A DNA stretch of 5,349 bases. It comes from PNAI01 sp964575715 (GTDB lineage: Bacteria; Pseudomonadota; Alphaproteobacteria; Rhizobiales; Xanthobacteraceae). Shown here in pieces: positions 1 through 5,349 of the stretch. Numbering within the stretch: position 1 is the stretch's first letter; each line of letters begins with the position of its first letter. Location: the NCBI GenBank assembly GCA_964575715.1, contig CAZNSG010000310.1, forward strand, positions 1 to 5,349. Direction: 5' to 3'. The notes beneath the pieces are model-generated. The model did no database searches. It had not been told where the DNA came from and saw only the letters and a program-made list of their open reading frames with translations. The translations under genes were made by a program, and so were the position numbers.

Positions 1-455
1 CCCGCGGCGAAATCCCCATAGCGCCCGCGGCAACCTCTGCCCGTAACCGACCGCGATTTCGTGCCTTGGCGCTTTTCGGACGCCGGTCGTCGGAGCGCGT
101 GGATGGCGCCGTCATGCCGGCATCCGAAAACCTGCACAGGAGGAGACATCACGCCGTTGGTTAAGCCAAGGAGAGTCGAGCCTACACGCCTTCCGATTAC
201 CGATGCAATTTCCAGCTCCGACCCCGTTTATCTTGCTTCGACGCCACCACCCCAGGCGTATCTCTAACCGCTGCGACAAAATTTCGCGCAATTTGCTGGC
301 CGCACTTTGTTTCGCTGCGTCGGTCGTTTAGCGGCTTAGGGCGCACCTCGACTCTAATTTCTGAGTGACATAACATGATCCGACGTTCCAATGCCGCTTC
401 GTACCGCGGCGTGGGCTAACAAACGGCAGCAACATCGTAATCTCTGGGGGTCGAA
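1..455. other. Non-coding leader region upstream of the CHAT gene
   Basis: I see no supportable gene here. Short open frames exist on both strands (for example 61-267 plus and 197-391 minus) but their translations are rich in Arg, Pro and Ser, resemble no family I know and lack a convincing ribosome binding site at their start. A frame open from position 3 to a stop near 168 could be the tail of a gene entering from the left, but nothing in it is recognisable. Small landmarks are a 10-bp palindrome ATGCCGGCAT at 114-123, an AGGAGGAG purine run at 138-145 that is followed by ACG rather than a normal start codon, and an AT-richer stretch from about 275 to 380 that is the likeliest place for the promoter of the gene starting at 456. 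Confidence 0.6.
348..376 (+). promoter_or_regulatory. Possible sigma-70-type promoter for the CHAT gene (weak)
   Basis: A TCGACT hexamer at 348-353 (4 of 6 matches to TTGACA) is followed after 17 bases by TAACAT at 371-376 (4 of 6 to TATAAT), inside the AT-richer part of the leader and about 80 bases before the start codon. Both boxes are imperfect and alphaproteobacterial promoters are hard to call by eye, so this is only a candidate position. Confidence 0.2.
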
Positions 456-3400
456 ATGCGTGGACTCACCCGGATTCACAATGGTCTCTTAGATCTAGTA
501 ATTGGACTTGCGCTGTGCGTGCTGGCACCCGCAGTCAGTCAAGCGCAAACCGTATCTTTTATCGCGCCGCCGCGCACCATCGCCGACATCACGGCGATCC
601 TCGATCAGGAAAAGCCCCATCCGATGGTCGCCGCACGCATGCGCGCCGACGCCGATGCCACGCCGTCGGCAGATGCCGACAAGAAGAGCCTGTCGCGCTT
701 TTACTACGACCGCAGTTTTGCGCGCGCCGCCATTGGCGAGAACCGCGAATCTCTGGCTGACGCGGAGAAGGCCGTCGAATACGGAAAAGGATCGGTTGAA
801 CTGAATGAACTCGGCCGCACGAGCCAGCGGTTGGCCTTGCAATATTCAATTATGGGAGATCCCAAGAAGTCACTGCAGGTCCTGTTACCCATGCTCCGCG
901 ATCACGATCAGCAGGGAGCTCGGGGAAGATTGATTAACACCTATGGCTTGATTGTCGAACGCTATATTGCGCTCGGCGATTTCAGTCAGGCGGAGGCCAA
1001 CGTCAGACGCGTTCAGGCGTTGATGCAAGAATTGCGCAAATCGCCGAGGTACGGTGGCTTCCTTCGTTTCACGTGGGAATCCGATACCGAGCAAGCCGGA
1101 GCGCGGCTTTATGAAGCGCGTGGCCAGTTTCGGGAGGCTGAGGCTTCCTATCGGCGCGCGGAGACCTTGAAACGAGAATCGATTCGCCAGCGGAATACAT
1201 ATGAGTATCCTCCGCCGGTAGGCCAGCTCGAGGTCGCGTCCGATAATCTGCTCGCCTCGCAAGGCCGCATGAAGGCCCGCCAGGGACGCATTGCCGAGGG
1301 CGAGGCCGACGTGCGCCAAGCGCTATTGAGTCGGCTCAAGCGAACCGGCAAATACAATCTGGTCGCCGTTAATTTTGTCGGCTTTCTTGCAAATCTGTTG
1401 GTTGAGCAGGGACGCTTCGCGGAAGCGGAGCAACTGAGCCGGAGACAAGTCGAAATCCAACAGACGCTTGGAGTTCCGAAAGATGCGCAAAACAACGCCA
1501 CGATACTGAGCCAGCTCGCATCAATTCTGAATCTGCAAGGTCGCTGGGCGGAATCGGCGCAGGTTTATGCGGAGCTCGACCAGGCGACCAAGACCTGGGA
1601 GCCGGCGCGCCGGGAAGGGTTGCTGCTCAATTCCGAGCATATCGCCACGCTCTACAATACAAACAATCTGACCGCCGGCATCGCCGCCGCCGAGCGATTG
1701 CTCGCGCGGCAGAAAGCGCGCTTGGGCGAGCAGCACGTCGATACCGCGCTGACGCGCGGACTGCTCGGCATCGGCTTCTTCCGCGCCAATCGCGACGCCG
1801 ATTCGCTGCGCGAGTTCAAGCTGGCCGTGCCGATCCTGATGGCGCGCTCGCGCGAGACTGACGACGATGATCCTACCGTTACCGCCGCACGCGAGCAGCG
1901 GACGCAAATCGTGGTCGAATCCTACGTCGCGCTGTTGTTGCGCCTGGGACCCGCAGCGGGCGGCGATTCGGCAGGCGAGAGCTTCAGGCTGATCGACACG
2001 ATCCGCGGCCGCTCCGTGCAGCGCGCGCTAACCGCTTCGAGCGCGCGGGCGACGGCCAAGAATCCGGCACTCGCGGAACTCGTGCGTAAGAACCAAGACC
2101 TTGAGAAACAGGTCGGCGCGCAGCTTGGCCTGCTCAACAACGTGCTGGCGATGCCGCCCGAACAGCGCGACGCCAATGCCGTCAAGACGCTGCAGGCCGA
2201 GATTGACAAGCTGCGCACGGCGCGCGATGCGGCAAAGCGCGAACTCGCCGGAAAATTCCGCGACTACGCGAGCCTGGTGGAGCCGGCGCCGCCGTCGGTC
2301 GACGACGTCAGGGCCGTGATGCGGGCCGACGAGGCGTTCCTGTCGATCTATTTCGGGCGCGAGGCCAGTTTCGTGTGGGCGGTGCCGAAGAGCGGACCGA
2401 TCGCGGTCGCCGCCATACCGGTCACCGCCGGCGCGATCGAGGGCACGATCAAAAAGCTCCGCGAAGCGCTTGAGCCCAATGCGGCGATGGTGTCCGACAT
2501 TCCGCCGTTCGATGTGGCGCTCGCACACGAGTTTTTCGTGCAAATCCTCAAACCCGTTGAAGCCGGCTGGCGGCCGGCCAAGAATCTGATCGTTGCGACC
2601 AACGGCGCACTCGGCCTCTTGCCGCTCGGTCTGCTGCCGACGGCGCAAGCCGCGGTCAAGACCGACACTGAGACGTACTTCTCCGGTTATCGCGACGTGC
2701 CGTGGCTCGCACGCACGCATGCGGTGACCTTGGTGCCATCAGCGGCGGCATTGCGCACGCTGCGGCAGTTGCCGCCGGGCTCGGACAAGCGCGAGCGCAT
2801 GATCGGCTTCGGCGATCCGTTCTTCAGCAAGGAGCAGGCCAGCGCCGCGACGCAGCCGAATGGGGCTCAACAGGTCGCATCAACCGCGACGCGCGGGATG
2901 CCGTTGGTGCGTCGCGCGGCGCCACAGACGCAAGGCGTGAACAGTGCGCAACTCGGACTCCTGCCACGCCTCCCCGACACCGCCGACGAACTTAAATCGA
3001 TAGCGCTGGCGTTACAGGCCGATCCCTCGAAGGTGCTCAATCTTGGCAAGGCCGCCAATGAAGCAGCGGTGAAGAACACCGACCTGTCGAAGTTTCGCAT
3101 CATCGTGTTCGCGACGCACGGGCTAGTGCCGGGCGAGCTCGACGGCCTGCATCAGCCGGCGCTGGCATTGAGCGCGCCCGATGTGGCGGGCGTGCCCGGC
3201 GACGGGCTCCTGACCATGGAAGAAATCCTCGCGCTCAAGCTCGACGCGGATTGGGTCGTGCTCTCCGCCTGCAATACCGGCGCGGGTGCCGGCGCGGGTG
3301 CGGAAGCCGCCTCCGGGCTTGGACGCGCGTTTTTCTACGCCGGCACGCGGGCGATCCTGGTGACCAACTGGTCGGTGCATTCGCAATCGGCGCAGGTACT

Positions 3401-3593
3401 GGTTAGCGACCTGTTCCGCCGCCAGGCCGCCGATTCGAGCATCACGCGCGGCGAAGCCTTGCGGGCGGCCATGATGGCGGTGCTCGACGGTCCGGGCTAT
3501 ACGGATGCGCAGGGCAAGACGCTCTTCAGCTACGCCCACCCGCTGTTCTGGGCGCCCTACACCATCATCGGGGATGGTGGCGGTAGAAACTGA
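456..3593 (+). CDS. Exported TPR-repeat protein with C-terminal CHAT (caspase-like) domain
   Basis: The 1045-residue product is a likely periplasmic or secreted cysteine-peptidase-like protein; its substrate is unknown. Residues 1-30 form a Sec-type signal peptide: Arg at 2 and 6, a hydrophobic core LVIGLALCVLAPAV, and a probable cut after SQA at residue 30. Residues about 75-470 are helical TPR-like repeats with recurring G-x-x-x-E-A-E patterns (QGRFAEAEQLSRRQ, RGQFREAEASYRRA, QGRWAESAQVYAEL). Residues about 536-600 are a charged coiled-coil linker. The CHAT domain covers about 626-1042: LIVATNGALGLLPLGLLP near 711, the His motif FATHG with His888, and the Cys motif LSACNTG with Cys939, followed by a Gly/Ala-rich loop and GRAFFYAGTRAILVTNWSV. 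The His/Cys dyad expected of CHAT peptidases is intact. The start at 456 has GGGGG at 446-450, five bases upstream, and places the signal peptide at the very N-terminus. In other systems TPR-CHAT proteins are cytosolic partners of CRISPR or gasdermin modules; none is visible here and export argues against that role. The family call is firm; the biological role is not known. Confidence 0.93.
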   Translation: MRGLTRIHNGLLDLVIGLALCVLAPAVSQAQTVSFIAPPRTIADITAILDQEKPHPMVAARMRADADATPSADADKKSLSRFYYDRSFARAAIGENRESLADAEKAVEYGKGSVELNELGRTSQRLALQYSIMGDPKKSLQVLLPMLRDHDQQGARGRLINTYGLIVERYIALGDFSQAEANVRRVQALMQELRKSPRYGGFLRFTWESDTEQAGARLYEARGQFREAEASYRRAETLKRESIRQRNTYEYPPPVGQLEVASDNLLASQGRMKARQGRIAEGEADVRQALLSRLKRTGKYNLVAVNFVGFLANLLVEQGRFAEAEQLSRRQVEIQQTLGVPKDAQNNATILSQLASILNLQGRWAESAQVYAELDQATKTWEPARREGLLLNSEHIATLYNTNNLTAGIAAAERLLARQKARLGEQHVDTALTRGLLGIGFFRANRDADSLREFKLAVPILMARSRETDDDDPTVTAAREQRTQIVVESYVALLLRLGPAAGGDSAGESFRLIDTIRGRSVQRALTASSARATAKNPALAELVRKNQDLEKQVGAQLGLLNNVLAMPPEQRDANAVKTLQAEIDKLRTARDAAKRELAGKFRDYASLVEPAPPSVDDVRAVMRADEAFLSIYFGREASFVWAVPKSGPIAVAAIPVTAGAIEGTIKKLREALEPNAAMVSDIPPFDVALAHEFFVQILKPVEAGWRPAKNLIVATNGALGLLPLGLLPTAQAAVKTDTETYFSGYRDVPWLARTHAVTLVPSAAALRTLRQLPPGSDKRERMIGFGDPFFSKEQASAATQPNGAQQVASTATRGMPLVRRAAPQTQGVNSAQLGLLPRLPDTADELKSIALALQADPSKVLNLGKAANEAAVKNTDLSKFRIIVFATHGLVPGELDGLHQPALALSAPDVAGVPGDGLLTMEEILALKLDADWVVLSACNTGAGAGAGAEAASGLGRAFFYAGTRAILVTNWSVHSQSAQVLVSDLFRRQAADSSITRGEALRAAMMAVLDGPGYTDAQGKTLFSYAHPLFWAPYTIIGDGGGRN

Positions 3594-3707
3594 CAGCTGA
3601 GTGGTCAAAATGCCAACGATAATGGCGAGATCAGTCCCTCGGACCCGTTCAGGACCTTTCCTTGTGAGCAATCAAGCGCGGACTCAAGTTCCACCGTCCG
3701 CATCTGA

Positions 3708-3719
3708 ATTCAATTGAAT
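3708..3719. promoter_or_regulatory. 12-bp perfect palindrome upstream of the SGNH hydrolase gene
   Basis: ATTCAATTGAAT reads identically on both strands. It lies 29 to 40 bases before the preferred start codon at 3748, in the AT-rich part of the gap between the two plus-strand genes, where an operator for a dimeric regulator could sit. It has no spacer and no second copy nearby, so it may be chance in AT-rich sequence. It also overlaps the alternative ATG at 3718, which weakens the case for that start. Confidence 0.25.
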
Positions 3720-3734
3720 GACAGACTATGAAAC

Positions 3735-3740
3735 GGGGAG
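3735..3740 (+). promoter_or_regulatory. Ribosome binding site deciding the SGNH hydrolase start
   Basis: GGGGAG lies seven bases before the ATG at 3748. The longer in-frame start at 3718 has only AT-rich sequence in front of it and would add ten polar residues before the signal peptide. The site therefore favours 3748. Confidence 0.6.
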
Positions 3741-3747
3741 TATCAAC

Positions 3748-4359
3748 ATGGAAGGATTTTGCACAAGGCATTTGTACCTTCGCTTGATGTTGATGGTTGC
3801 ATTGCTTGTCTTCGCTTGCACGGCGCAAGCGGAACAAATTCGTATTGTTGCCTTCGGCACCAGCGCGACCTACGGCCGTTATCTCTCGCGCGGCGACGCC
3901 TATCCAGCCAAGCTAGAGCGGGCATTGCGGGCAAAAGGCCATGACGTCGTCGTGAGCAATGCCGGAAAAAACGGCGACTTCGCCGCAGCCGCGCTTGACC
4001 GGCTCGATTCGGCGGTGCCACGCGGAACCCACATCGCCATTGTTGAATTCGGAGTGAACGAGGTCAAACTCAAGGGCCTTGACGCGGCGACCATTCGCAG
4101 AGATGTCGGCGCTCTCGTGGCACGGTTGCGGGCACGTGGAGTTCATGTGTTGCTCTGGGATTATATGCAACTCGACCTGGCAACCGTCGCGTCTGTTAAC
4201 GGTGCCGATTCGTTTCGGTACCCTAACTCTACCAATCGAGATCCGAAATATCTGATTCCCAACGATCCGCTGCGGCATCTCAATGCGGCCGGATACGACG
4301 TCATCGTCGCTGATATGCTGCCGTCGGTCGAAGCGGCGGTCGCGAAAGTGCGCAAATGA
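3748..4359 (+). CDS. Exported SGNH/GDSL-family hydrolase
   Basis: This 203-residue protein is a likely esterase or lipase-type hydrolase of the SGNH fold, acting outside the cytoplasm; the substrate cannot be told. Residues 1-28 are a signal peptide (Arg at 7 and 12, core LMLMVALLVFA, probable cut after AQA at 28). Block I is AFGTSATYG with the predicted nucleophile Ser39, where GTS replaces the classical GDS. Block II is NAGKNGD near 71-77, supplying the oxyanion Gly. Block III is FGVNE at 101-105, with the conserved Asn104 but Glu in place of the usual Asp of GxND. Block V is NDPLRHLNAAGYDV at 172-185: His177 is present, but the Asp lies four residues before it (Asp173) instead of the normal three. 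Length fits the roughly 200-residue TesA-like members. Cys24 sits in VFAC, a poor lipobox, so a lipoprotein is less likely. It lies 154 bases after the CHAT gene on the same strand, possibly co-transcribed. The family call is good; activity is less certain because of the altered motifs. Confidence 0.85.
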   Translation: MEGFCTRHLYLRLMLMVALLVFACTAQAEQIRIVAFGTSATYGRYLSRGDAYPAKLERALRAKGHDVVVSNAGKNGDFAAAALDRLDSAVPRGTHIAIVEFGVNEVKLKGLDAATIRRDVGALVARLRARGVHVLLWDYMQLDLATVASVNGADSFRYPNSTNRDPKYLIPNDPLRHLNAAGYDVIVADMLPSVEAAVAKVRK

Positions 4360-4453
4360 CGAATTCGTATTAAGGACCGCTTTGGGTGCGCTACGTCGGG
4401 TTACCCTCCGAGAGCGGCGCAGTAGACCAAATCGAATCGAGCGAGGATTGCTC
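4360..4453. other. Short convergent intergenic gap
   Basis: This 94-base gap separates two genes that end facing each other. I looked for a bidirectional terminator and found only trivial symmetry: the 10-bp palindrome ACGAATTCGT around the stop codon of the plus-strand gene, and a 4-bp stem AGGA-TTGC-TCCT near 4444-4455. Neither is followed by a T-run, so no intrinsic terminator is called. Confidence 0.5.
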
Positions 4454-4786
4454 CTATCCTTTATCTCCCGGTGGCCGATACCTGATCGACGAGGCCTTTT
4501 GCAAGGCTGCGAGCGTCTCCTCAACGGTCAGTAAGGCAGTCGTCTGAAAAGAGCTCAGCGCTCCGCCAGCGCCGATCGCGATCGCCGTGGCTGCCATCGA
4601 GACGTTATCCGGAGCCTCCCACAAGTTGTATGCGTCGTGATCGCCGAAGGCATACCAGAAACCATGCAACTTTCCGCCAACCGCTTCGATGTACTGTTTG
4701 GCTGCTGCTCGTCGGTCCTCGGGGTTCTTTATGAGCTTCGCCCATGTTGCTGGCGTGTAACTGAACCGAGTCAGGTAGAAAGGCAT
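4454..4786 (-). CDS. GYD-domain protein
   Basis: The product is a 110-residue soluble protein of the GYD-domain family, small alpha/beta proteins with a ferredoxin-like fold and no assigned biochemical role. The sequence shows the family plan: a first strand with YLTRFSYTP at residues 4-12, a helix with RRAAAKQYIEAVGGKL at 25-40, the core motif WYAFGDHDAYNLWEAPD at 44-60 (GDHD takes the place of the typical GRYD), a helix with MAATAIAIGAGGALSS at 64-79, and a final strand FQTTALLTVEE at 80-90. The length is normal for the family. There is no signal peptide or membrane segment, so it is cytoplasmic. The start has a strong Shine-Dalgarno sequence. It stands alone on this strand and faces the SGNH hydrolase gene, so the neighbourhood gives no functional hint. 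Confidence 0.88.
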   Translation of the reverse strand: MPFYLTRFSYTPATWAKLIKNPEDRRAAAKQYIEAVGGKLHGFWYAFGDHDAYNLWEAPDNVSMAATAIAIGAGGALSSFQTTALLTVEETLAALQKASSIRYRPPGDKG

Positions 4787-4793
4787 CGGTCTT

Positions 4794-4800
4794 CCTCCTT
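4794..4800 (-). promoter_or_regulatory. Strong ribosome binding site of the GYD gene
   Basis: Read on the minus strand this is AAGGAGG, seven bases before the ATG at 4786. It matches the anti-Shine-Dalgarno consensus closely and fixes the start of the GYD gene. Confidence 0.75.
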
Positions 4801-5019
4801 CGCTTTCATCCTACCGGCGGTCTCAAAGTGTGCCGGATCAGATGTCCCTAGCGTGCCCTTCGCGCGTCTGCACCGCAAGACTGCCGGTGGATGGCCGACG
4901 AGATGAACGCGTAACTGATCGAGCATTTATAAGTCGGGATAGCTGCACGTTGCCCGTGCTGCGTTGCACCGAAGTCTCGCAGCAAATCGACGTGATGGGT
5001 CAATATGGACGTTTTCGCC

Positions 5020-5071
5020 ATGTCCGCGCCTGGTCCGCTTTTCCCCTGATCGCGTCCAGAATAACGGACAT
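5020..5071. repeat. Inverted repeat ATGTCCG...CGGACAT
   Basis: Seven-base arms at 5020-5026 and 5065-5071 are exact reverse complements, separated by 38 bases. They share the core ATGTCC with the cluster at 5213-5317, so they probably belong to the same repeat family. Whether they are recombination sites, regulator sites or element ends cannot be told from the sequence. Confidence 0.45.
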
Positions 5072-5101
5072 CGCCGGCCCCGGTCCACGCCGACATCTGA
5101 A

Positions 5102-5129
5102 GGGGGCAGAGCCGCTCAGCCCTGCCCCC
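5102..5129 (-). terminator. GC-rich hairpin just after the recombinase remnant
   Basis: GGGGGCAG (5102-5109) pairs perfectly with CTGCCCCC (5122-5129) around a 12-base loop. It begins seven bases after the stop codon of the recombinase remnant, the place where a terminator of that gene would lie. There is no T-run after the stem on either strand, so it is not a standard intrinsic terminator; it may be an RNA 3'-end stabiliser or part of an element end. Confidence 0.35.
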
Positions 5130-5135
5130 GCGAGT

Positions 5136-5219
5136 TCAGATTTCGACCTGCTCTGCGATGGCGAGGGCGTCGTCGACCTCGATGCCGAGATACCGGACGG
5201 TGCTCTCTATCTTATGTCC
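5136..5219 (-). pseudogene. C-terminal remnant of a tyrosine recombinase/integrase
   Basis: The minus-strand frame reads GHKIESTVRYLGIEVDDAL followed by AIAEQVEI and a stop at 5136-5138. This resembles the C-terminus of rhizobial tyrosine-recombinase-type integrases, where I recall the form LGHTKIESTVRYLGIEVDDAL; the match is from memory. The Tyr of VRYLG (codon 5190-5192) is the expected catalytic nucleophile. Intact members run to several hundred residues; here the frame is open for only 33 codons before an upstream in-frame stop (TAA, plus 5238-5240) and contains no ATG, GTG or TTG. The spacing between the GH and the Tyr is one residue shorter than the usual LGHxxxxxxxxY spacing, and the GH codons fall inside the ATGTCC palindrome, so true homology may begin only at the Lys. 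It is a non-functional fragment left by a deletion or recombination at this repeat. Confidence 0.7.
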
Positions 5220-5317
5220 CGTGGGACATAGGATCGATTATGTCCCGCGTCGGACTATGTCCCGTTGTGGACAGTTGAGCTGATCTGCCGCGCGTTGATG
5301 CTCAGCGCGCCGGACAT
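5213..5317. repeat. Cluster of ATGTCC/GGACAT repeats with an 18-bp palindrome
   Basis: Five copies of the core lie within 105 bases: ATGTCCC at 5214-5220, GGGACAT at 5223-5229, ATGTCCC at 5240-5246, ATGTCCC at 5257-5263 and CGGACAT at 5311-5317. The first two form the palindrome TATGTCCCGTGGGACATA (5213-5230), with 8-bp arms and a 2-base centre. Three more copies lie to the left (4842, 5020, 5065). Such arrangements are found at recombinase core sites, element termini and operators. Their position exactly at the break in the recombinase remnant suggests a link to that element, which is inference. Confidence 0.6.
5255..5317 (-). other. 20-codon reading frame with a strong ribosome binding site
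   Basis: On the minus strand, AAGGAGG (plus 5324-5330) lies six bases before an ATG at 5317. The frame starts MSGALSINARQISS, runs 20 codons and ends with TAG at 5255-5257. I recognise no family. It could be the start of a gene of the mobile element cut short by the rearrangement, a leader peptide, or a chance ORF. Its start and stop codons each overlap an ATGTCC/GGACAT copy. The same bases are also open in another frame (from the window edge to the TAA at 5238-5240), so coding status is unclear. Confidence 0.2.
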
Positions 5318-5349
5318 AGCGATCCTCCTTGCTGGGCACTTCCGCCCAC

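Larger units (their letters stand above)
4787..5135. other. Non-coding stretch between the GYD gene and the recombinase remnant
   Basis: About 350 bases without a supportable gene. Open frames at 4830-5231 (plus) and 4848-5096 (minus) have composition typical of random reading and no recognisable motif. The stretch should contain the GYD promoter, but I cannot place it. It holds one ATGTCCC (4842-4848), an inverted pair ATGTCCG (5020-5026) and CGGACAT (5065-5071) enclosing 38 bases, and a GC-rich hairpin at 5102-5129. These link it to the repeat cluster further right and suggest that at least the part after about 5010 is mobile-element-derived. Confidence 0.5.

Noticed and set aside
138..267. 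Possible small gene after the AGGAGGAG at 138-145
   Set aside because: The codon at the right distance is ACG, not a normal start. The TTG at 157 is 11 or more bases away, and the 37-codon product resembles nothing.
281..296. AAATT...AATTT inverted repeat as an operator of the CHAT gene
   Set aside because: The arms are only five bases and AT-rich, and it lies well upstream of the start. It is too weak to call.
2028..2720. 230-codon open frame on the minus strand inside the CHAT gene
   Set aside because: It is antisense to a clearly coding region of high GC content, its translation is dominated by Arg, Gly and His, and it matches no known family. Long antisense frames are expected in such DNA.
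3123..3671. 182-codon minus-strand frame over the C-terminal CHAT region
   Set aside because: It is antisense to the conserved catalytic part of the CHAT domain and its composition fits a shadow frame.
3718..3747. Ten-codon N-terminal extension of the SGNH hydrolase from the ATG at 3718
   Set aside because: There is no ribosome binding site before it, it overlaps a palindrome, and it would put polar residues in front of the signal peptide. The ATG at 3748 has GGGGAG at good spacing.
3811..3822. Lipoprotein signal in the SGNH hydrolase (Cys24 in VFAC)
   Set aside because: Phe at the -2 position of the lipobox is unusual, and a standard signal peptidase I site (AQA before Glu) follows four residues later.
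456..4359. CRISPR- or gasdermin-linked CHAT defence system
   Set aside because: There is no repeat-spacer array, no gRAMP/Cas gene and no gasdermin-like gene in the window, and the CHAT protein carries an export signal.
3913..4524. 203-codon open frame on the minus strand across the SGNH hydrolase gene and the 3' end of the GYD gene
   Set aside because: It overlaps two recognisable genes, has no recognisable motif and shows Arg-rich shadow composition.
4830..5231. 133-codon plus-strand frame and the 82-codon minus-strand frame at 4848-5096
   Set aside because: Neither has a ribosome binding site or a recognisable motif. The plus-strand frame is antisense to the recombinase remnant.

Overview
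The window looks like chromosomal DNA from a GC-rich alphaproteobacterium. The best match is the Bradyrhizobium/Nitrobacteraceae group, inferred from the style of the proteins (an exported TPR-CHAT protein, a GYD-domain protein, and a tyrosine-recombinase tail ending KIESTVRYLGIEVDDAL...) and from GC-biased codon use. No rRNA, tRNA or other marker fixes the taxon. 

Layout: positions 1-455 hold no gene I can support, only the leader and presumed promoter of the first gene. Positions 456-3593 (+) encode a 1045-residue exported protein with an N-terminal signal peptide, a long TPR-like helical region, a coiled-coil linker and a C-terminal CHAT (caspase-like) peptidase domain whose His/Cys dyad is intact. 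After a 154-base gap with no visible terminator, 3748-4359 (+) encodes a small exported SGNH/GDSL-type hydrolase with non-standard catalytic blocks. Facing it, 4454-4786 (-) encodes a 110-residue GYD-domain protein with a strong ribosome binding site. Positions 4787-5135 are non-coding. The right end (about 5136-5349) is a mobile-element scar: the last ~25 codons of a tyrosine recombinase on the minus strand, with no start codon, directly followed upstream by a cluster of ATGTCC/GGACAT repeats that includes an 18-bp palindrome, and by a 20-codon reading frame with a strong Shine-Dalgarno sequence. 

How the genes relate: the CHAT protein and the SGNH hydrolase are co-directional and both carry Sec-type signal peptides, so both should act outside the cytoplasm. 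They may be co-transcribed, but the 154-base gap and a 12-bp palindrome just before the second gene also fit independent control. The GYD gene is transcribed convergently and appears unrelated. I see no complete, clearly new multi-gene system. The most notable points are the exported caspase-like protein with its secreted hydrolase neighbour, and the repeat-rich recombinase scar.
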